A stretch of DNA of 64,000 nt from Acanthochlamys bracteata (Eukaryota > Streptophyta > Magnoliopsida > Pandanales > Velloziaceae). Under the pieces are notes generated by a model. It saw only the letters and a program-made list of their open reading frames with translations. It was not told the origin of the DNA and made no database searches. Below are positions 36,130 to 49,471 of this stretch, piece by piece; the stretch's first letter is position 1; each line of letters opens with the position of its first letter. The position numbers and the translations under genes are program-made. The stretch spans positions 7,046,461-7,110,460 of the forward strand of contig CM034139.1 of assembly GCA_019914995.1 (NCBI GenBank), read 5' to 3'.

Positions 36130-38185
36130 TTAACCGATACAAGAGGGTAGTGTGATACCATGGCATGCGGCAGCTATGATCACATAAATTATAATCAAAA
36201 CGACAATGACCACCAACACCCTGTAAAAGAAACTTCATATCAGTTAATATAATACACCAAAATGGAACTCAAGAGCCAATGAGACAGAATGCAAACTCCA
36301 AGCTTAGTTGTTTATCTGTCGCTAATGAGACAGAAACCCGTAGTTTTAATAAATTTTAAACTTAAAAATAGATTTGCAGCTACGTAAAATAAAAACTATA
36401 AAATGTTATAGCAAACTCTTGGATATTACAAACTCCTAACAATGTATAGCCTAAAGAAAAGGTTTTCTAGCACTTCTACATTCATTCCTTTTCATTCCTT
36501 TCTTCTTTTTGCTTCTAGTATGAATCTTTATCTCCTAATATGTGAAAACTTTTAGAGGTACACATTAGTTACTAGACCAGAGAGCGAAGAGCATGGACAG
36601 TTAGCGGTAAAGTATCACATACATGAGCTGAATGTTTCGCCACCACATGTTGGTCCTAAGACGACGAGATTGCTTTCTGAATCGAACGGTATTTCCCTGA
36701 AAATTTGCGGTCTTGTCCACTAGTACTTCCAATCGATCACCTCTTTCAAGGACTTTGTCAATGTTGTCAATCATCACACTCTTAACCTGAATTGGATATT
36801 GTTAATAGCAACCACATATCAAATAAAACTGAAATTAAAAAAATGAAAAGATAGTATTTCATATAGTGCTAGTGCTGCTTTTATCTAATACATGTCGACA
36901 AACATATAAAAAGATGTTAAATCAAATCCACATTCCACCGTCATGCATAAAAAAGCATAAGGAACGTCAAAGTTCAATGCGAACAGTAGAGGCTAGGCAT
37001 TCAATTTGCCAGGTTTAACTATACATAATCAGTGTACCTTAGTGCTTCTTTATTATCTATCATGCGTATGCCTGTGAATGTGGAACAGGTATAGCATTAG
37101 CAACACATGGACATAAGCCTACAGGCATGCTGTTAACATGGGCTGAAACAAACACAAGGAGCCTAAATGAGCTCATTATTTTGTCTAAAATCATTGAAGT
37201 ATAAGTAGCGGCATATAGGCTGCCACTAAGACGGAATGATCAACACCAAGTAACTAGGCTGAAACATCAGAACATAAGTTGTATCAACAATTGTGCAGAG
37301 CTTCTTTAGTTCCCAATAATATGCTCTGCACCAATATGAAGCCACTATGCTTGATGTAAAATGGGCATATTTTTTAGGAGCAGCCAAAATTAGCACTAAC
37401 TGTCGGGAAACACACACAATTATTACTGAGCACATACCTTGAGAAAAGATACCACCAAGATTAGTTTTTATTACAGTTGCATTTTGTACATGTCGTCAAG
37501 ACAATTAACAACGTGGATACCTGACCCATTTCACCTTTCATCCTATTTATCCTATCTGCATTAGGATCATTTGAGTAGTAGTCCATCTGTTGACTTAACA
37601 CTCTTGAAAATTCATCATTCATCCCATAGGCAAGTGCTGTATGACAGGATCGGCCATAGGTCTTCACAAATCTCGAATGGATATCTTCAAGAAATGCAAA
37701 GGGAATCCTTCCTACACCAATTGTTAAAACTAATTACAGCTACATGTTATTCGATAAGAAAAAAGCCAGGAAGCAGAAAATATAGAAAAAAAATCAGTTA
37801 CTAAATACAAAAAAAAAAAACAATCACGATTTGTGACTTCTCCATAGAATAGCTCTACACGATACATGTTATGTTCACGAACGATCACATAGTTCACAAC
37901 ATCCTCAAATCTAAATCCAGTAATCTAACCAACTTCTAACAGATAGCAAGAGAGAGGCTTACTTCCGGAAGCATCGTCGGCGATACAGAGAGCGGTGATG
38001 CCATCGGTGCGCTTAACATGGAACACGTATCGATCGTGAGTATACGATACGTGGCTATCTTGGGTCCCTGTAGCAGCCAATCTCTCAAGGATCTGGCGAG
38101 CGATAGAGCTCGCGTTGGTAGCCGCAGAGCTGTGCTCGGCTAACACGACCGTACCACGCGCTAACACGGCATAGATAATCGTCAT
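36130..38185 (-). CDS. VAMP711: VAMP711-type longin R-SNARE
   Basis: Membrane-fusion SNARE of the VAMP7 (longin) class; the VAMP71 group acts at the vacuole and late endosome. Four minus-strand exons: 37963-38185, 37521-37711, 36623-36786, 36130-36220, giving 222 residues, normal for VAMP711-714. The longin domain opens MTIIYAVLARGTVVLAEHSS. FAFLEDIHSRFVKTYG follows at about residue 80. The SNARE motif includes SVMIDNIDKVLERGDRLEVL, where the R in LERGD is the zero-layer Arg of R-SNAREs. WWRNIQLMVLVVIVVLIIIY starts the C-terminal membrane anchor, and the protein ends in a short lumenal tail (SCIG). The next gene on its 5' side is the hybrid proline-rich protein, on the same strand. Confidence 0.94.
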
Positions 38186-39136
38186 CTCTCTTATCTCTAC
38201 TCTTACGATGACGAACGCTGAAAAAACTCCGGTGGTCGGAGATCCAACGATCGTTGATCACCGGTAGAAGAAAAAAGAGAAGAAGGAAGAGAGAGAAAGA
38301 AAGGGAAAGGCTTGATTGGGTGGATCCAGAAAGGCGCGCCGTGCGCTCTCGAGCGCGGGCAAACGAACAGCCTGGCGCATTACTTCTGGAAAATATTTTA
38401 CGTATTGGTCTTTTACTTGAACCATATTACAATATAATCAGAACAGTTTATCGTTTTGCAATTTGGTTTCTGCGTAAACGTACTGAGTAGAAATTTTTCT
38501 TTAATTAGAATAGGGAATATTACTATACATCTCATTGTGAACTTATCAAATTAAAAAGCAAATAAATTTTCTAACACAAAATAATTCATAATTTAATTTC
38601 ACAATTAATTTACTTCAAAGTAAATGACGGGATCGAAAGAGATAAGGATCTAATAATGACAAATGTAATAATGCAGTGTGTTTAATGTAATTGTTTATTA
38701 TCAAAAAATTGAGAGCAAGACTGGGGCGGCACATAATAAAATTATCGAAATTAATAGAATTATTATGATGGTTAGTGTATAATAATCAGCTAACGTTAGT
38801 AGAATTGAGGTTGCGTTTAATTGATGAAATTTTTACTTTTTTTATCTTATTTTAAGTTCAAATTTAATTTTTTGTTTTAATTTATTTTAATTATTTGAAA
38901 TGAAAAATCTTTTGTGTTAGTTTGTACGTGCGTTGGTTCTCGTAACAGTAGTAGTTCCGAAAAATCTTGATTCATTCAAGTTCACTAGCTACCAGATTAA
39001 TTCAAGCAGTGTAACAAATCAAAGCCAACTCAATTGATCGATCAATCCAAAAAATGTTGCAACAATTAACCAACATTAATTTCAAGACCAATTATTTCCC
39101 AACTCATGCTAGCTAGATGCATGCAAGATGATCATC
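38186..39136. other. VAMP leader and spacer
   Basis: 38186-38345 is the VAMP leader, purine-rich on the + strand. 38400-38940 is AT-rich, with GAGGTTGCGTTTAATTGATG (38809-38828) resembling the MITE ends seen elsewhere. 38990-39136 is probably the 3' UTR of the proline-rich protein gene. No gene was seen. Confidence 0.4.
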
Positions 39137-39727
39137 TCAAACAGTGCACGTGTAACCGGGCGGCGGAGCTTTTCCGCAAGTCGCCAGAAGTTGGAGAGCC
39201 AGGGGAAGGTAAAGATTTAAGTTCAACAGCTTCAGTTTGATAGTAGTGCAGAGACACACAGCAGCTTCAAGTTCAACTAACCCACCAAGCAACGGGCAGC
39301 ATTCGTTCACCACTGGGTCTCCGATCACTAAATGAACTAATCCTCCGAGCAAGTCCACGCATGCGCCGAGCTTCAACGTGTCGATCGGGCATGAAATTGA
39401 GGGAGCTGGAGTTACTGGTGTTGGTGTTGTTGAGCCTGGTGGGCATGGTGCAGTTGGTGGGTTAGTAACCGGTGGACCACCTCCGCCGATAACTGGAGGT
39501 ATGGTAATAGGTGGTTTTCCGATAACTGGAGGAATGCCAATAGGTGGTTTACCGATAACCGGAGGGTCCGGAATGTGGGTTTTGGGAGGGTTAGTTTTAG
39601 GAGGCACTTTTCCGTGTCCTGGAGGACGACAGTAGCCGCAACCGAGAACGGTAGGAGGGAATTCAGTAGAGATGAAGAGGAACGTGAGGAAGAAGAAAGC
39701 TGAAAGCTTAGTGGAGTTCATTTTCAT
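39137..39727 (-). CDS. Hybrid proline-rich protein with eight-cysteine domain
   Basis: Secreted cell-wall or plasma-membrane-associated protein of the HyPRP family. Single exon, 196 residues. The signal peptide covers about 1-29 (SAFFFLTFLFISTEF, cleavage likely after VLG). The Pro/Gly-rich middle is built on units such as PPVIGKPPIGI and PPVIGKPPITI. The C-terminal eight-cysteine module (LTP-like fold) reads CPIDTLKLGACVDLLGG, NECCPLLGGLVELEAAVCLC, then LATCGKAPPPGYTC, giving the C-C-CC-CXC-C-C pattern. The function of the family is mostly unknown; members respond to stress, cold and development. The start is the first ATG before the signal peptide; a second Met is at residue 3. Confidence 0.92.
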   Translation of the reverse strand: MKMNSTKLSAFFFLTFLFISTEFPPTVLGCGYCRPPGHGKVPPKTNPPKTHIPDPPVIGKPPIGIPPVIGKPPITIPPVIGGGGPPVTNPPTAPCPPGSTTPTPVTPAPSISCPIDTLKLGACVDLLGGLVHLVIGDPVVNECCPLLGGLVELEAAVCLCTTIKLKLLNLNLYLPLALQLLATCGKAPPPGYTCTV

Positions 39728-41119
39728 TTTTCAGAATGAACTCCTAGTTACTCAGCTAGCATTGGTGAGAGAAACATGTAAGAAATGAAGATGGGTTTTT
39801 ATAGAGAGTGTGATGATGTTAGTCACTGGTGGTGGTGCTGCTGCTGGAATGCCGGTGGTGCTGTTATTGGCTTATTCTCAGAGATAAATGGAGTGAAGAA
39901 ATTGATGGATTCACTTTTATGTATGCTGTATTATTTGGAAGCATTCATGCATGCTCCACTGTTCACAGAATCAAGTAGTCCTACATATCTTATCTCACAG
40001 CTCAAGCGTAGTACTAGTAGTGCTAGGTAACTTCGCTTTCTCTCTGCCTGCCCATGCACAGGACAACTGAAACTGGGTTTCATGTGATTCATCCATTCAC
40101 AAAGCTGTGTATGACTGCAGAGATATGTTTGGAGAAGAAGATAATATTTCATTGCGTTGCAAAGTGGGTTGAAGATCCAGATTGAAAAGGAGTGGAGCCA
40201 TGAATCAACAACAATTCAGTATCGTTACTGACCAGTCCGTGAACTCAGAAGCCTGTCCCTCCGATTGGACGCATTCATCGTTGCGCCGTCCGTGATATGA
40301 ATCCAATTGCCATGTGCATGCAGTATCTGGATAGACAGTGTGTATCTTATAGTAGAAATGTCAAGAGTCCAGGATACGATCCTGTTACTTTTGTGAGCAT
40401 CTCTCAACTTTGGTCAGACGGGAAGCTTGCCACCGTTTGCAGCACTTTCACCTGATGGAGTTACCAATTCCTGTTGAAATGAATAGAACAAAGCTGCGTA
40501 CTTGTATTAGAAACAGATAAACAGGACAACTGAATCACCAGTAAGAGCATAACAAAAGCTACTAGAAAATGCTAGCTGTCCAACTTCCTATATTCTGAAA
40601 TCTTCTACATCACATAAGTGCGATAACCTTCACGTCAAGGGGAACAACACGTTAAACATTGAAGATTTTCCTTGAGCTCATTCAATCTAACCCATCATAG
40701 CACCACAAATGTCTTTTCCTTTTACAACAAAATTCTTGGCGGATAAAAAGAAGTGCTTAAAAATAAGAAAGGTGAAGTGCTTAAAACTAAGAAAGGTGTT
40801 AACAAGACTCGTGACATTCTTATCACAGAAACTATGCACCAGTGCTTACAGATGAACAGGGAAAACCCTTGACAATTTCAAAATGCAACAATATTGACAG
40901 TAAAAGGGTCAACAAATGGCCCGAAGATGGTGAAATTCCTAAACCTCTGAAAGATGGTGTGATCCTCAACAATGAAATATATGATCCTTTACGGATCTCA
41001 AAAAGGTCCCTACTTGGAGGAAAATATAAAGCCAAGACTCCAACATAACCTAATATAGGACCAAGTTATTCTAAACTAACTATGGACAGACAACTTAAGA
41101 ATCCCTACCTTGTAAGTGA
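39728..41119. other. HyPRP promoter and NOT10 3' UTR with probable intron
   Basis: 39728-40180 is the upstream region of the HyPRP gene. On the minus strand NOT10 appears to have a 3'-UTR intron: donor just below 41109 and acceptor at 40470 (ttcaacag followed by GAATTGG), with 3'-UTR sequence continuing below 40470. An alternative donor at 41140 would change the C terminus (see findings). No other gene was seen. Confidence 0.4.
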
Positions 41120-44100
41120 TCATGTGTTGTTGGAAGTTACACCAGTTGAACAGAATCTGATGCGGTTGCATCGTTTTAATCTGCGTATGGCATCTTCTGT
41201 TTTGCCTAGTCGAAGATCCAAATGAACCGCAGCCAACATTGTACTTGGGTTATTTGGTGTTGAAGAAAGAGCTTGTAACAAAAGCCGGCTCGCTTTATCA
41301 TAATTGCCCTCAACTGCAAATACTGTGGCAAGGTTTGCTGAAACCAATCCACGAGCCTCTTCAGGCTTCACAGCAATTCGGTCCCATAACTGTACAGGAT
41401 TATTAGTTTCTTTACCATCTCCAGTTTTCACAATTCTCCAAATCTCTCTATCCTCGTCACTATAAGGTAGTACAGCATTGTTCCCATCGGTGAGAAAAGT
41501 GGAAAGAAGTTCTGCAGCTTCCTTAGGTCTGCGTAGATTGCATAGTGCTTCAGCAGCATACATATGGCTGAGAAACAAGTATATCTTTGAACAATCTGGC
41601 AATTGCTGTAGCTCTTTTGCGTATGAAAGTCCTTTCAGTGGATTTTCCAAGCTCAACTCCACATATGCCAGGTTAGCTAGAGTAACCTGCTTTAGAGTAT
41701 GGCATTCTCTCTTCTGCATATCATCAAATGCTGACAAAATGTTATCTAAAGAACTGCTTGCATTTGCTGCATCCTTCTTTTCCTTGATCCTGTTCCTTTT
41801 GGCTAATGGGGTTGCTGTGCTTATTGCTGATGCCTTCAATTCATTATCAGATGCATCACTAAGGCTTATTTTGTCTGCATTACCGTCTTCCAGCATAGAA
41901 CTCGACCCAGAACACTTCAACAGGTGCAACGCATTCACCAAACACTGTCGAGCAAATGGGAGTGACAGCCTACACTGATCATCTGCACCCAACAAACCAT
42001 CCTCCCCAACAGAGTCCAGGTATCTCTTTTTATATTTCACATCTTCAAATGCCAGCCATCTATGTCTTCCTGAACCAAGGACCTGGATTCTGGCATCTTC
42101 ACCACTTGGAGAGTCAACATTCAATCGCAAAAGCCCCTTCTCTAGTGCCAGTAGACAGCATTCAGCGAGCCTTATCCATAGAAGGGGCTTGGTATAGAAA
42201 ACAGGAATGGTTTTGAAAAGACAGCGAGCAGCAACCAAAGGTTTTTCACAAGTTAAGTAATCTAAACCCAAGTTGTACAGGATGTGATTGCACTTATTCT
42301 GAGGAAATGTAGACAGCCTGCTGGGCTTCTCTGATAAAAGCAATGAGCAGCTTCGTAGAGCCTTGCAAACAGAAAAGGTTGACAAGTGATACTGCTTAAA
42401 TTGGAAATAGATGCACCCCAGATTATTGTAGAGCAAACTGACAATAGCAGGCTCTGTCCTGTTGATAAAGGTGTTTAGAAGTTTATTAGACTTGCGATGG
42501 TTTCCACGAGCATACTCAAGATTAGCTTTCAAAAGAAGCGCCATTGACAAATCCCCACCACGGGAGTTGTTCATGGCTAACTTTAGTTCCCGTTTAGCAG
42601 CCTGCCAAGATTTTGTCAAAAGGAGAAGGCGAACCTTGTAAAGTGGTAAATTCAGCTTTACGTATTCCAAAAGTGCATCATGATCGACTGCCGCTTTGGC
42701 AAAATCATCAGGAACAGGTCTATTGATGTGTGGGCCACTGCTATCCAATGTTGATATCAGGTTCTCATACTCAAGAGTTTCATCTGATAAAGTTCTGTCC
42801 AAGTTGTTTCCTGAAACAGTATCGCCTGAATCTGAGCTAGATGGATTCAATGCAGCCACACCACCAGTCCCTGAATTAGTTTTTGACCCTTGCGAGGAAC
42901 TTTCATTATGAATAGAACTTCCATTCTCAACTTGACTTGTTACACGGTCTTCGCAGAACTTTTCTAAATACTGAATTATGCCCTGACAGTATTAACGGAA
43001 AAAAAAAAGGAAAGGGTAAGCAAAAAAATTCAAACCGTGAAAAAGGTTATAGTTAGTTTAACATACTGCAACATAAATGCAAGAAATTATAATCAATAGC
43101 GCATGATGATGAGAAAGACTAATAATACACATTCCCGTTCGATGAATGAGGTTACCCATAAACTTCATATTGTTACAGTTGAAAATGCAAATGATAATGC
43201 TATTTTCATGCAAAAGCTTAAGATAGTTTCACGCTTTCAGCACAACAGGATTTGACCTTACCACAGCTTTTGAGGCATCCTGGAGAATCAATTCAATATC
43301 CAGTAACAGAAGACACACATGAACAGCCGTCACCTGCACATGAGTAAAATCATGAGGAGAACAAAAACAAGCCAAAAACGTGACTACTTTTTCAAAGAAG
43401 TTTAGGCACCTCATCAAGTGGCTCTAAATTCTGAGCTAAAGGTTCAAGTAACAGCAATGCATCCTTATATTCGTGAAACCGATAGTGGATTACAGCCTGC
43501 AAGAAAATCAACATAATATAGGCTCCATCTCTTGCTTATTCCTTTCAATCCCTTTAAGTAAAGATATTTTAACAACTGGCAACTCCAAAATGGACAATTA
43601 CCTGGTTGAATACAACTGTTGAAGTGTCAAAAACATCCACATAATCAACACTGCCAGTATTAGCTGTAGCCATCTGCTGTGAGCTGGTGGTTGCCTCCTT
43701 CGATCCCAAGGCTGCATTGTTTCCTTGACCTGCAGCAACTTCCATCTGTTCACCAGATCTGCTCGCAAGATCTTTGCTTTTCTTCTATAAATAACAAAAT
43801 TGAAGAGAATTAGGATTCAAGGAAAGAAAAAATTAAAGAAAACAAAGTCCAAGCTGTAGAAAAGTTAAAGGCAGTATGATATGCATAATGCATTTATTAA
43901 AAATCAGAGTCGACCATTTAAGTTGTATGATTCATGGTCAGGAATAGAGTAGAAAAACTCACAATCATCCACAGAAAAATAAAAAAAACATGAACCAAAA
44001 AGTGCAGCACCGTATTACATAAAATAATTTCACTATAAAGGAAAGGAACAAGCAGACTAAGAAACCACTCATTATCATCAAAAGAAATTAGAGCAGCTTG

Positions 44101-45786
44101 TAAACTCAGTAAAATGAAGGGAAAACCAACAAGCTAACTTTTACCTTTATATCTTTAAGTGTATCAAGCAGCTTTTCTGGATCAGAAGACCCATCACGGA
44201 GAAATTCCGCAATAGCTATGTTATGAAGAACCTAAAGATAGAAACAAGTGCAAGCCATTTAGGCAAAAGTACGACACATAAATGGCCATAAATTATGAAA
44301 AAAAAAGTTTTCTCTATCATATTTAATTGTTGACAAAGACAAGAGCATATACGATGCAGCATATCAGACATGGCAACAACGATACAAGACATAAATAATG
44401 TAATATTTTTGTATCACAGAAAAGTGCAAGCACCAGCATAAATGGAATCTAGAGCTGGCACAAGCATTCAGAGAAACTAGAATGCAATAACTTATGAAAA
44501 TGCTAAATTCTTGTATCACGTGCAAGCATGATTAAAGCCTAATTCTGTTAAAGGCAGCATTTGAAGCTAGACAACTAGCTACAAGTAATTCCTACAAGGG
44601 CCATCCATCATAAAGAATTAAAAAAAGGTTTTCCTGGGCACGCTAGACTCACACTACATTAGCTTACTAAGACAAGGGACTTCATACTTATCAGTCTTTT
44701 TTCTTACAAGCACAGGTCTCCTAAATTCTATTTCATGGAAGTTTTCTCCAAGGCTCCCGTATTGAATATGCATAAGGCATCAGAAACCGGAGGCAGTATC
44801 ATGGATTTCTGTGCATAAAGCTAGTATAAAAGTAAGCAAATCCAACCATACATAACTAAACTGTAGCTACAAGGGTCTCAATTGATAGCGAAGGAATAAG
44901 ATACAGATTCTCCAAACGGAACCATAAAGCTTCCACCAACGGGTTAGAAGTGCCCAGACAAAGCTATCTCATCTTGTACCATTTAAAAGTATCTCTGTCA
45001 AACATGTAAATTTTCTAGTCCTTAGTGTATGAATTCTGCAAGTCAAACTAATTTGGCATCTTGACCTACTCGAGGGAAACTATAGTGTCGCATGACGAAA
45101 TAAAGCACCTTTCCAGCAACAGCAGCATCACATCTGCACAATTCTATCATTTAGCATGCCAGTACCTAGTCGAGTATGTTTTCTTGTATCTTATTAATTT
45201 GATTACTATATAAAAAAAATGCCCGTTCTTATAACATAACAAATGAGAGTCGAAAAGTATTTACACTAAGCAACTTATTTCCAGAAGCTCCAAACATGTT
45301 TCGACTACATGGTATTCAACTTAGAAATCCCAATTGAAAGACTCATAAGCTACTTAGCTATCCCTCAAAAGTAAAACAGTAACGCAATAACCAAAAAAAG
45401 AAATAAATAAAATAAGTGAACCTTTTAAAGTTTACTCAACCAAACAAGACCAAACTCACCAATAACTATTTGACCAAGAATCACGAAATATTCAACACTA
45501 GAAACCAAACCATCAATCTCAAACTCAAGGGAATCATTCAATCATTTAACAAAATCAGCAGGAAATTTGAGAAGCAACGGAATCTAATCACACGCACCTT
45601 AAGATCGCCATCTTTCTTCTTAAGCAACTGATTCAACGCCTCAAGGCATTCCGCGTACTCCCCTCTATTGAATAACGCCAAAGCTTTATCACTGAGCGCC
45701 TTATCATCGGGAGATACACCGGGGCCGCCACCGTCGACCGGCGGTGGAGCTACCGCCGCAGACGCTACTGAATCTTTCGAATCCAT
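41120..45786 (-). CDS. NOT10: CCR4-NOT transcription complex subunit 10 homologue
   Basis: Subunit of the CCR4-NOT deadenylase complex; in animals CNOT10 pairs with CNOT11. Six minus-strand exons: 45598-45786, 44145-44231, 43602-43784, 43410-43496, 43262-43333, 41120-42982, giving 826 residues. TPR-type helices are visible from the start (KALALFNRGEYAECLEALNQ, VLHNIAIAEFLRDGSSDPEK, AVIHYRFHEYKDALLLLEPL) and across the large last exon (YNNLGCIYFQFKQYHLSTFS, LWIRLAECCLLALEKGLL, VSANLATVFAVEGNYDKASR). The end is AIRRLKRCNRIRF plus a short tail, typical of plant NOT10. A Ser/Asn-rich linker sits around residues 230-280. The start is the only ATG in frame before the Pro/Gly stretch. Intron 1 is long (44232-45597). 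Confidence 0.93.
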
Positions 45787-46049
45787 CAACAGATCGAGCG
45801 GAATTGGTTCGAAATCTGGAAATCGAGCTCGGAGAATTAAAGCGGGAAGTTAATCGACCATGAGTGTAAAGAAAGCGTGAACTAGGGTTCTCTTTTTCTT
45901 TTAATTGTCAGTTTAGTGTTTCATATAAATGGTAAAATAACTGAAATGATAATTATTATTTTGTAGATTATAATAGTTGCATGGGACCTGGTTGCTATCC
46001 AATATGAATATATGATATTAGTGGAATGTTTTGAAGTATTTTTACAAAA

Positions 46050-46071
46050 ATAATAATAATAATAATAATAA
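46050..46071. repeat. (ATA)n microsatellite
   Basis: About seven AAT/ATA units in the AT-rich spacer between NOT10 and SMG7. Confidence 0.85.
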
Positions 46072-47075
46072 ATAAATATTTTGAAATATTTAAATTTTAT
46101 TAATAAAAATTTAATAATAAAATTTGGAAATATAATTTTTATAATTTATATTTAAATAATTTTTATAGAATTTATAAAAGTTTATTAAAAATATAAAATA
46201 AAATAAGTAGAAATACTCTTAAACACCTACAAAAATAAGTTGGGCCAAATTTTGAAAAAAATAAAATAAAAATGATAATTTGGTAAAGAAAATGGAAGTT
46301 GAAACTGGGAAGAGGATTCTAGTACGAAAGTAATTTACGAAAGTGAAAGGCGGATAATTTTTGGGTTGAGATGCTATTATTAGCATGCACTAAATATTGT
46401 AGAGCAATAATTTAGACAAAAGAATGTAATGTAAAACGCATCAAAATTATCCCAACACAATAACTATAGAACTTTACATGAGTCAAAACTTGTTTGGCAG
46501 TGCATTTGAAAATAATTTTATTTTTATTTTTTATTTCATATATTTAAATAAATTATTTATAATATTATATAAATTTTATTTTAAAAATTTAAAATACAGA
46601 AAAAATTTTATAAAAAGTAATCTTATTATTATTTATTTATTATTTTTGAGATAAAAAAAATTTTATAATTATTCCTAAACGTCTTGTTAATCAACTCATC
46701 TATGTATTTATGCATTCAAAATCCTTCATCTCCTTGCTGAACTCAGCAAGGAAACACCTCAACATCTTACAGGTAAACCGATATCCTTACAGTCAGGTAA
46801 AACATTCATGCGATAGGAGCATATTTAAATGCATATAACTGAATTTTAAAAATAAAAATAAAAATAATTTTTTTAAATTAAATAAAAATAAAACTTAATT
46901 TTTATATTTTAATTGTTTGTTGAAGTGAATTAAAAATATATTTTAATTTTTATATTTTAATTTTATTTGAAATTTCTTATATAGTGATGTTGAATTGAAA
47001 TTTTAAGTTCCTATAATAGGTTAAAATATGTAAACTAATTGAAACTGACGAAAAAATTTTGAAAATATGAGCATT

Positions 47076-47358
47076 TCAAAGAGGCCGTAGCAGGAAGATG
47101 ATGATAACGATGATGGTGGTGGTTGGTGGCGCTGAAGTCGTTGGTGATGGTGACTCTAGTTCCCACAGCAGCTTCATAGCAGAAGATGGTGAAACACTGA
47201 AACTATCAACAACTTCAGCAGGTGAATCTGAAGTTGGCTTCTGAAGTCCAGGAAGCTTTATGTGCAGCAAGCCAACAGGAAGTAATTCGAAGTCCCAATC
47301 ACTTTCTTGCTGATCTGAAGCTGCTGTCTTTCCAAAGTTCTTATAAACTGCAAGCTGC
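47076..47358 (-). other. Unidentified coding-like fragment
   Basis: The minus strand is open across about 94 codons with normal amino-acid composition, unlike the AT-rich DNA on both sides. It reads VYKNFGKTAASDQQ, then ESDWDFELLPVGLLHIKLPG, then SPAEVVDSFSVSPSSAMKLL. It opens after gttactgcag, which looks like a splice acceptor, and there is no ATG start. I do not recognise the family. It could be an exon remnant of a lost gene or a fragment captured by an element. Confidence 0.35.
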
Positions 47359-49471
47359 AGTAACTTCGAGCTCGTTTAGTAATATTTTTTTTTCATTGTA
47401 ATTTTTATTTTATATTTTTAATAAAAATTTTAACATTCTAAAGATTTTTTTTAGAAAATATAACGTTGTAAAATTTTATTATTTTTTATTTTTATTTTAT
47501 TTTAAAATAAAAAATATAGATTATTTATTAAAATATTTTTTTTTTTAAAGAAAACTTTTTTTTAAAAAGTACTCCAAATATTCTTTTCTTTATTGGAGCA
47601 GGCTTCTGTAAAAGAACTGGGACTAGCCTTGCCAGTTAATGAGATCTATTTTTAACATGCCAATTGGATTTTTTTCCTTAGTTTCCAAACCTTGCTGTTA
47701 ATTAATCTACACTGAAGGCATTCCATTGTTGGTCAGAAATTGTAGATGACCCAAATTGCTGACTGCATATCTGCACGCATGCAATTGAAGGACCTGACTA
47801 CTCTATAGTTCTTTCACTGCAACTCTCTGGTTCGGACCAATAACAACAGTGGATTGTTTCTTTTCTCTATCCAGACATTCTGAATGCGTCTCTTCTGAAT
47901 TGTGGAAGGCTGTTTTTCCAATACTCTGTAATTCTAATTTTATTCGTCAGAATTAAAATTCAAAATAGTTTACATATTATAAATATAAATTAAATCAGAA
48001 TTATATTTTAAAATTATTATATTTTATTTCAACTATTTTAAAAAATAAAAATTAAATTTTATTTTCAACTCATTTAAAAAATAATAAAAATAATAAAAGT
48101 TAAAATTTATTTCTAAATCCTTTTTAAAAATTTTAATTTTAATTTTTCATTTTTAAGATACTCACTTCTAACTGTCTGTTGGTATTTTACCCATATTTGT
48201 TGAAAGGTCCTCTCCACAAAACTTTGAATTTGTAAGAACTAAATTTAATAAAAGCATGCTAGTGTACATGATTTACTTATTATCAAAGTATGTTCCTTCA
48301 AAACCTATTCTTTTTGCACTAGAAGTACCTACGTTACTCAAAGAAATTAGTTCACAGGGTGAACTAAATAAAGTCCAATACGTGCAGAACGAAAAAGCAT
48401 TTGAAAGAGATGAGAAAAAATTTGGAATTTATGCAACACTAGAGAATATAGAGATCAGCCAAGAAACAGATCGCTTAAATATGCACTAAGAATTTTTTTA
48501 ATCTTCCACACAAGGCATTGGCGCATTTAGCAACGCTTTCTATAAAATCATTTTTCAACTTTTCAATTTACAATATTTAATAAATTTTCTAAAATTTTTG
48601 ATAAAATTTATTTAAAATTTTGAAAACTACAAAAAAAATTCTCCGTACAATAACGTTTCCAGCACCATCTTCTCATAATCAGAAGGAAACAAGGGAATAA
48701 GCAATGTTTAACTACAACCTAAAGCTTCTCTATAGTAGTATATAGCGGAAACAGAACCAATACCTGAAAAAAAAGTGTTACCGTTTCGCAAAGCTAAAAC
48801 ATTCCATTTTAACTTGTATTTTATATTTTTAATAAATTTTATAAAATTTAATTACAGGTATGAATATAAAAATAAATACATTATAAAATTTTATTATAAT
48901 TAGTTTATTTAAAAATATAATAAATTTTACTATTTTATACATATTTTTAAAGTGCATTCTTTTGAATACGAAAATCATTTTTTTCTATTAAAAAATTATT
49001 TTTAATTTATTTTTATTATAAAAAGAACACAAAAACTTATTTCTAATTTATTTTTCAATACATAAAATTATATCACTTCTAATAATACTATTTATAATAA
49101 CTTAAAAAAACTCACTTTAAAAAATTCAATTTAAAAAACAAAAGAACGCCATTCGGTGAGCGATGAAAATTGAAATGTAAGCCCACTATATAGCGAAGCC
49201 AAAAAGCCCATCATCCAATCTGATCTGGATCTCATCCAATCGTACCAAGAATCTCATCCACGTATGACTCAGATTGATTAATTACCGCTTAACAGAGGAT
49301 AAAACCTCCTCATCAAACAAAATTTATCCTAATAAATATTATTGATTCCAATTAAAAATATATATTTTAAATAAATAATATGACCTTTCGCGTCTCCCAC
49401 CGCCCTTCTTCGAAGCCATTCGGAAAAAGTCTTGAAATTAAAAAAGAGAAATAAGCAAAATTATAATTCTC

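Noticed and set aside
39378..39635. Glycine-rich + strand frame opposite the proline-rich protein
   Set aside because: It is the complement of the Pro-rich repeat region of the HyPRP gene, which has a signal peptide and an eight-cysteine domain on the minus strand.
41478..41978. 166-codon + strand frame across NOT10
   Set aside because: It is antisense to the large NOT10 exon; the minus strand gives a TPR protein with matching ends.
48256..48489. 77-codon + strand frame between NOT10 and SMG7
   Set aside because: It starts with ATG and is fully open, but shows no recognised motif, no splice context and no neighbouring exon; kept as spacer.
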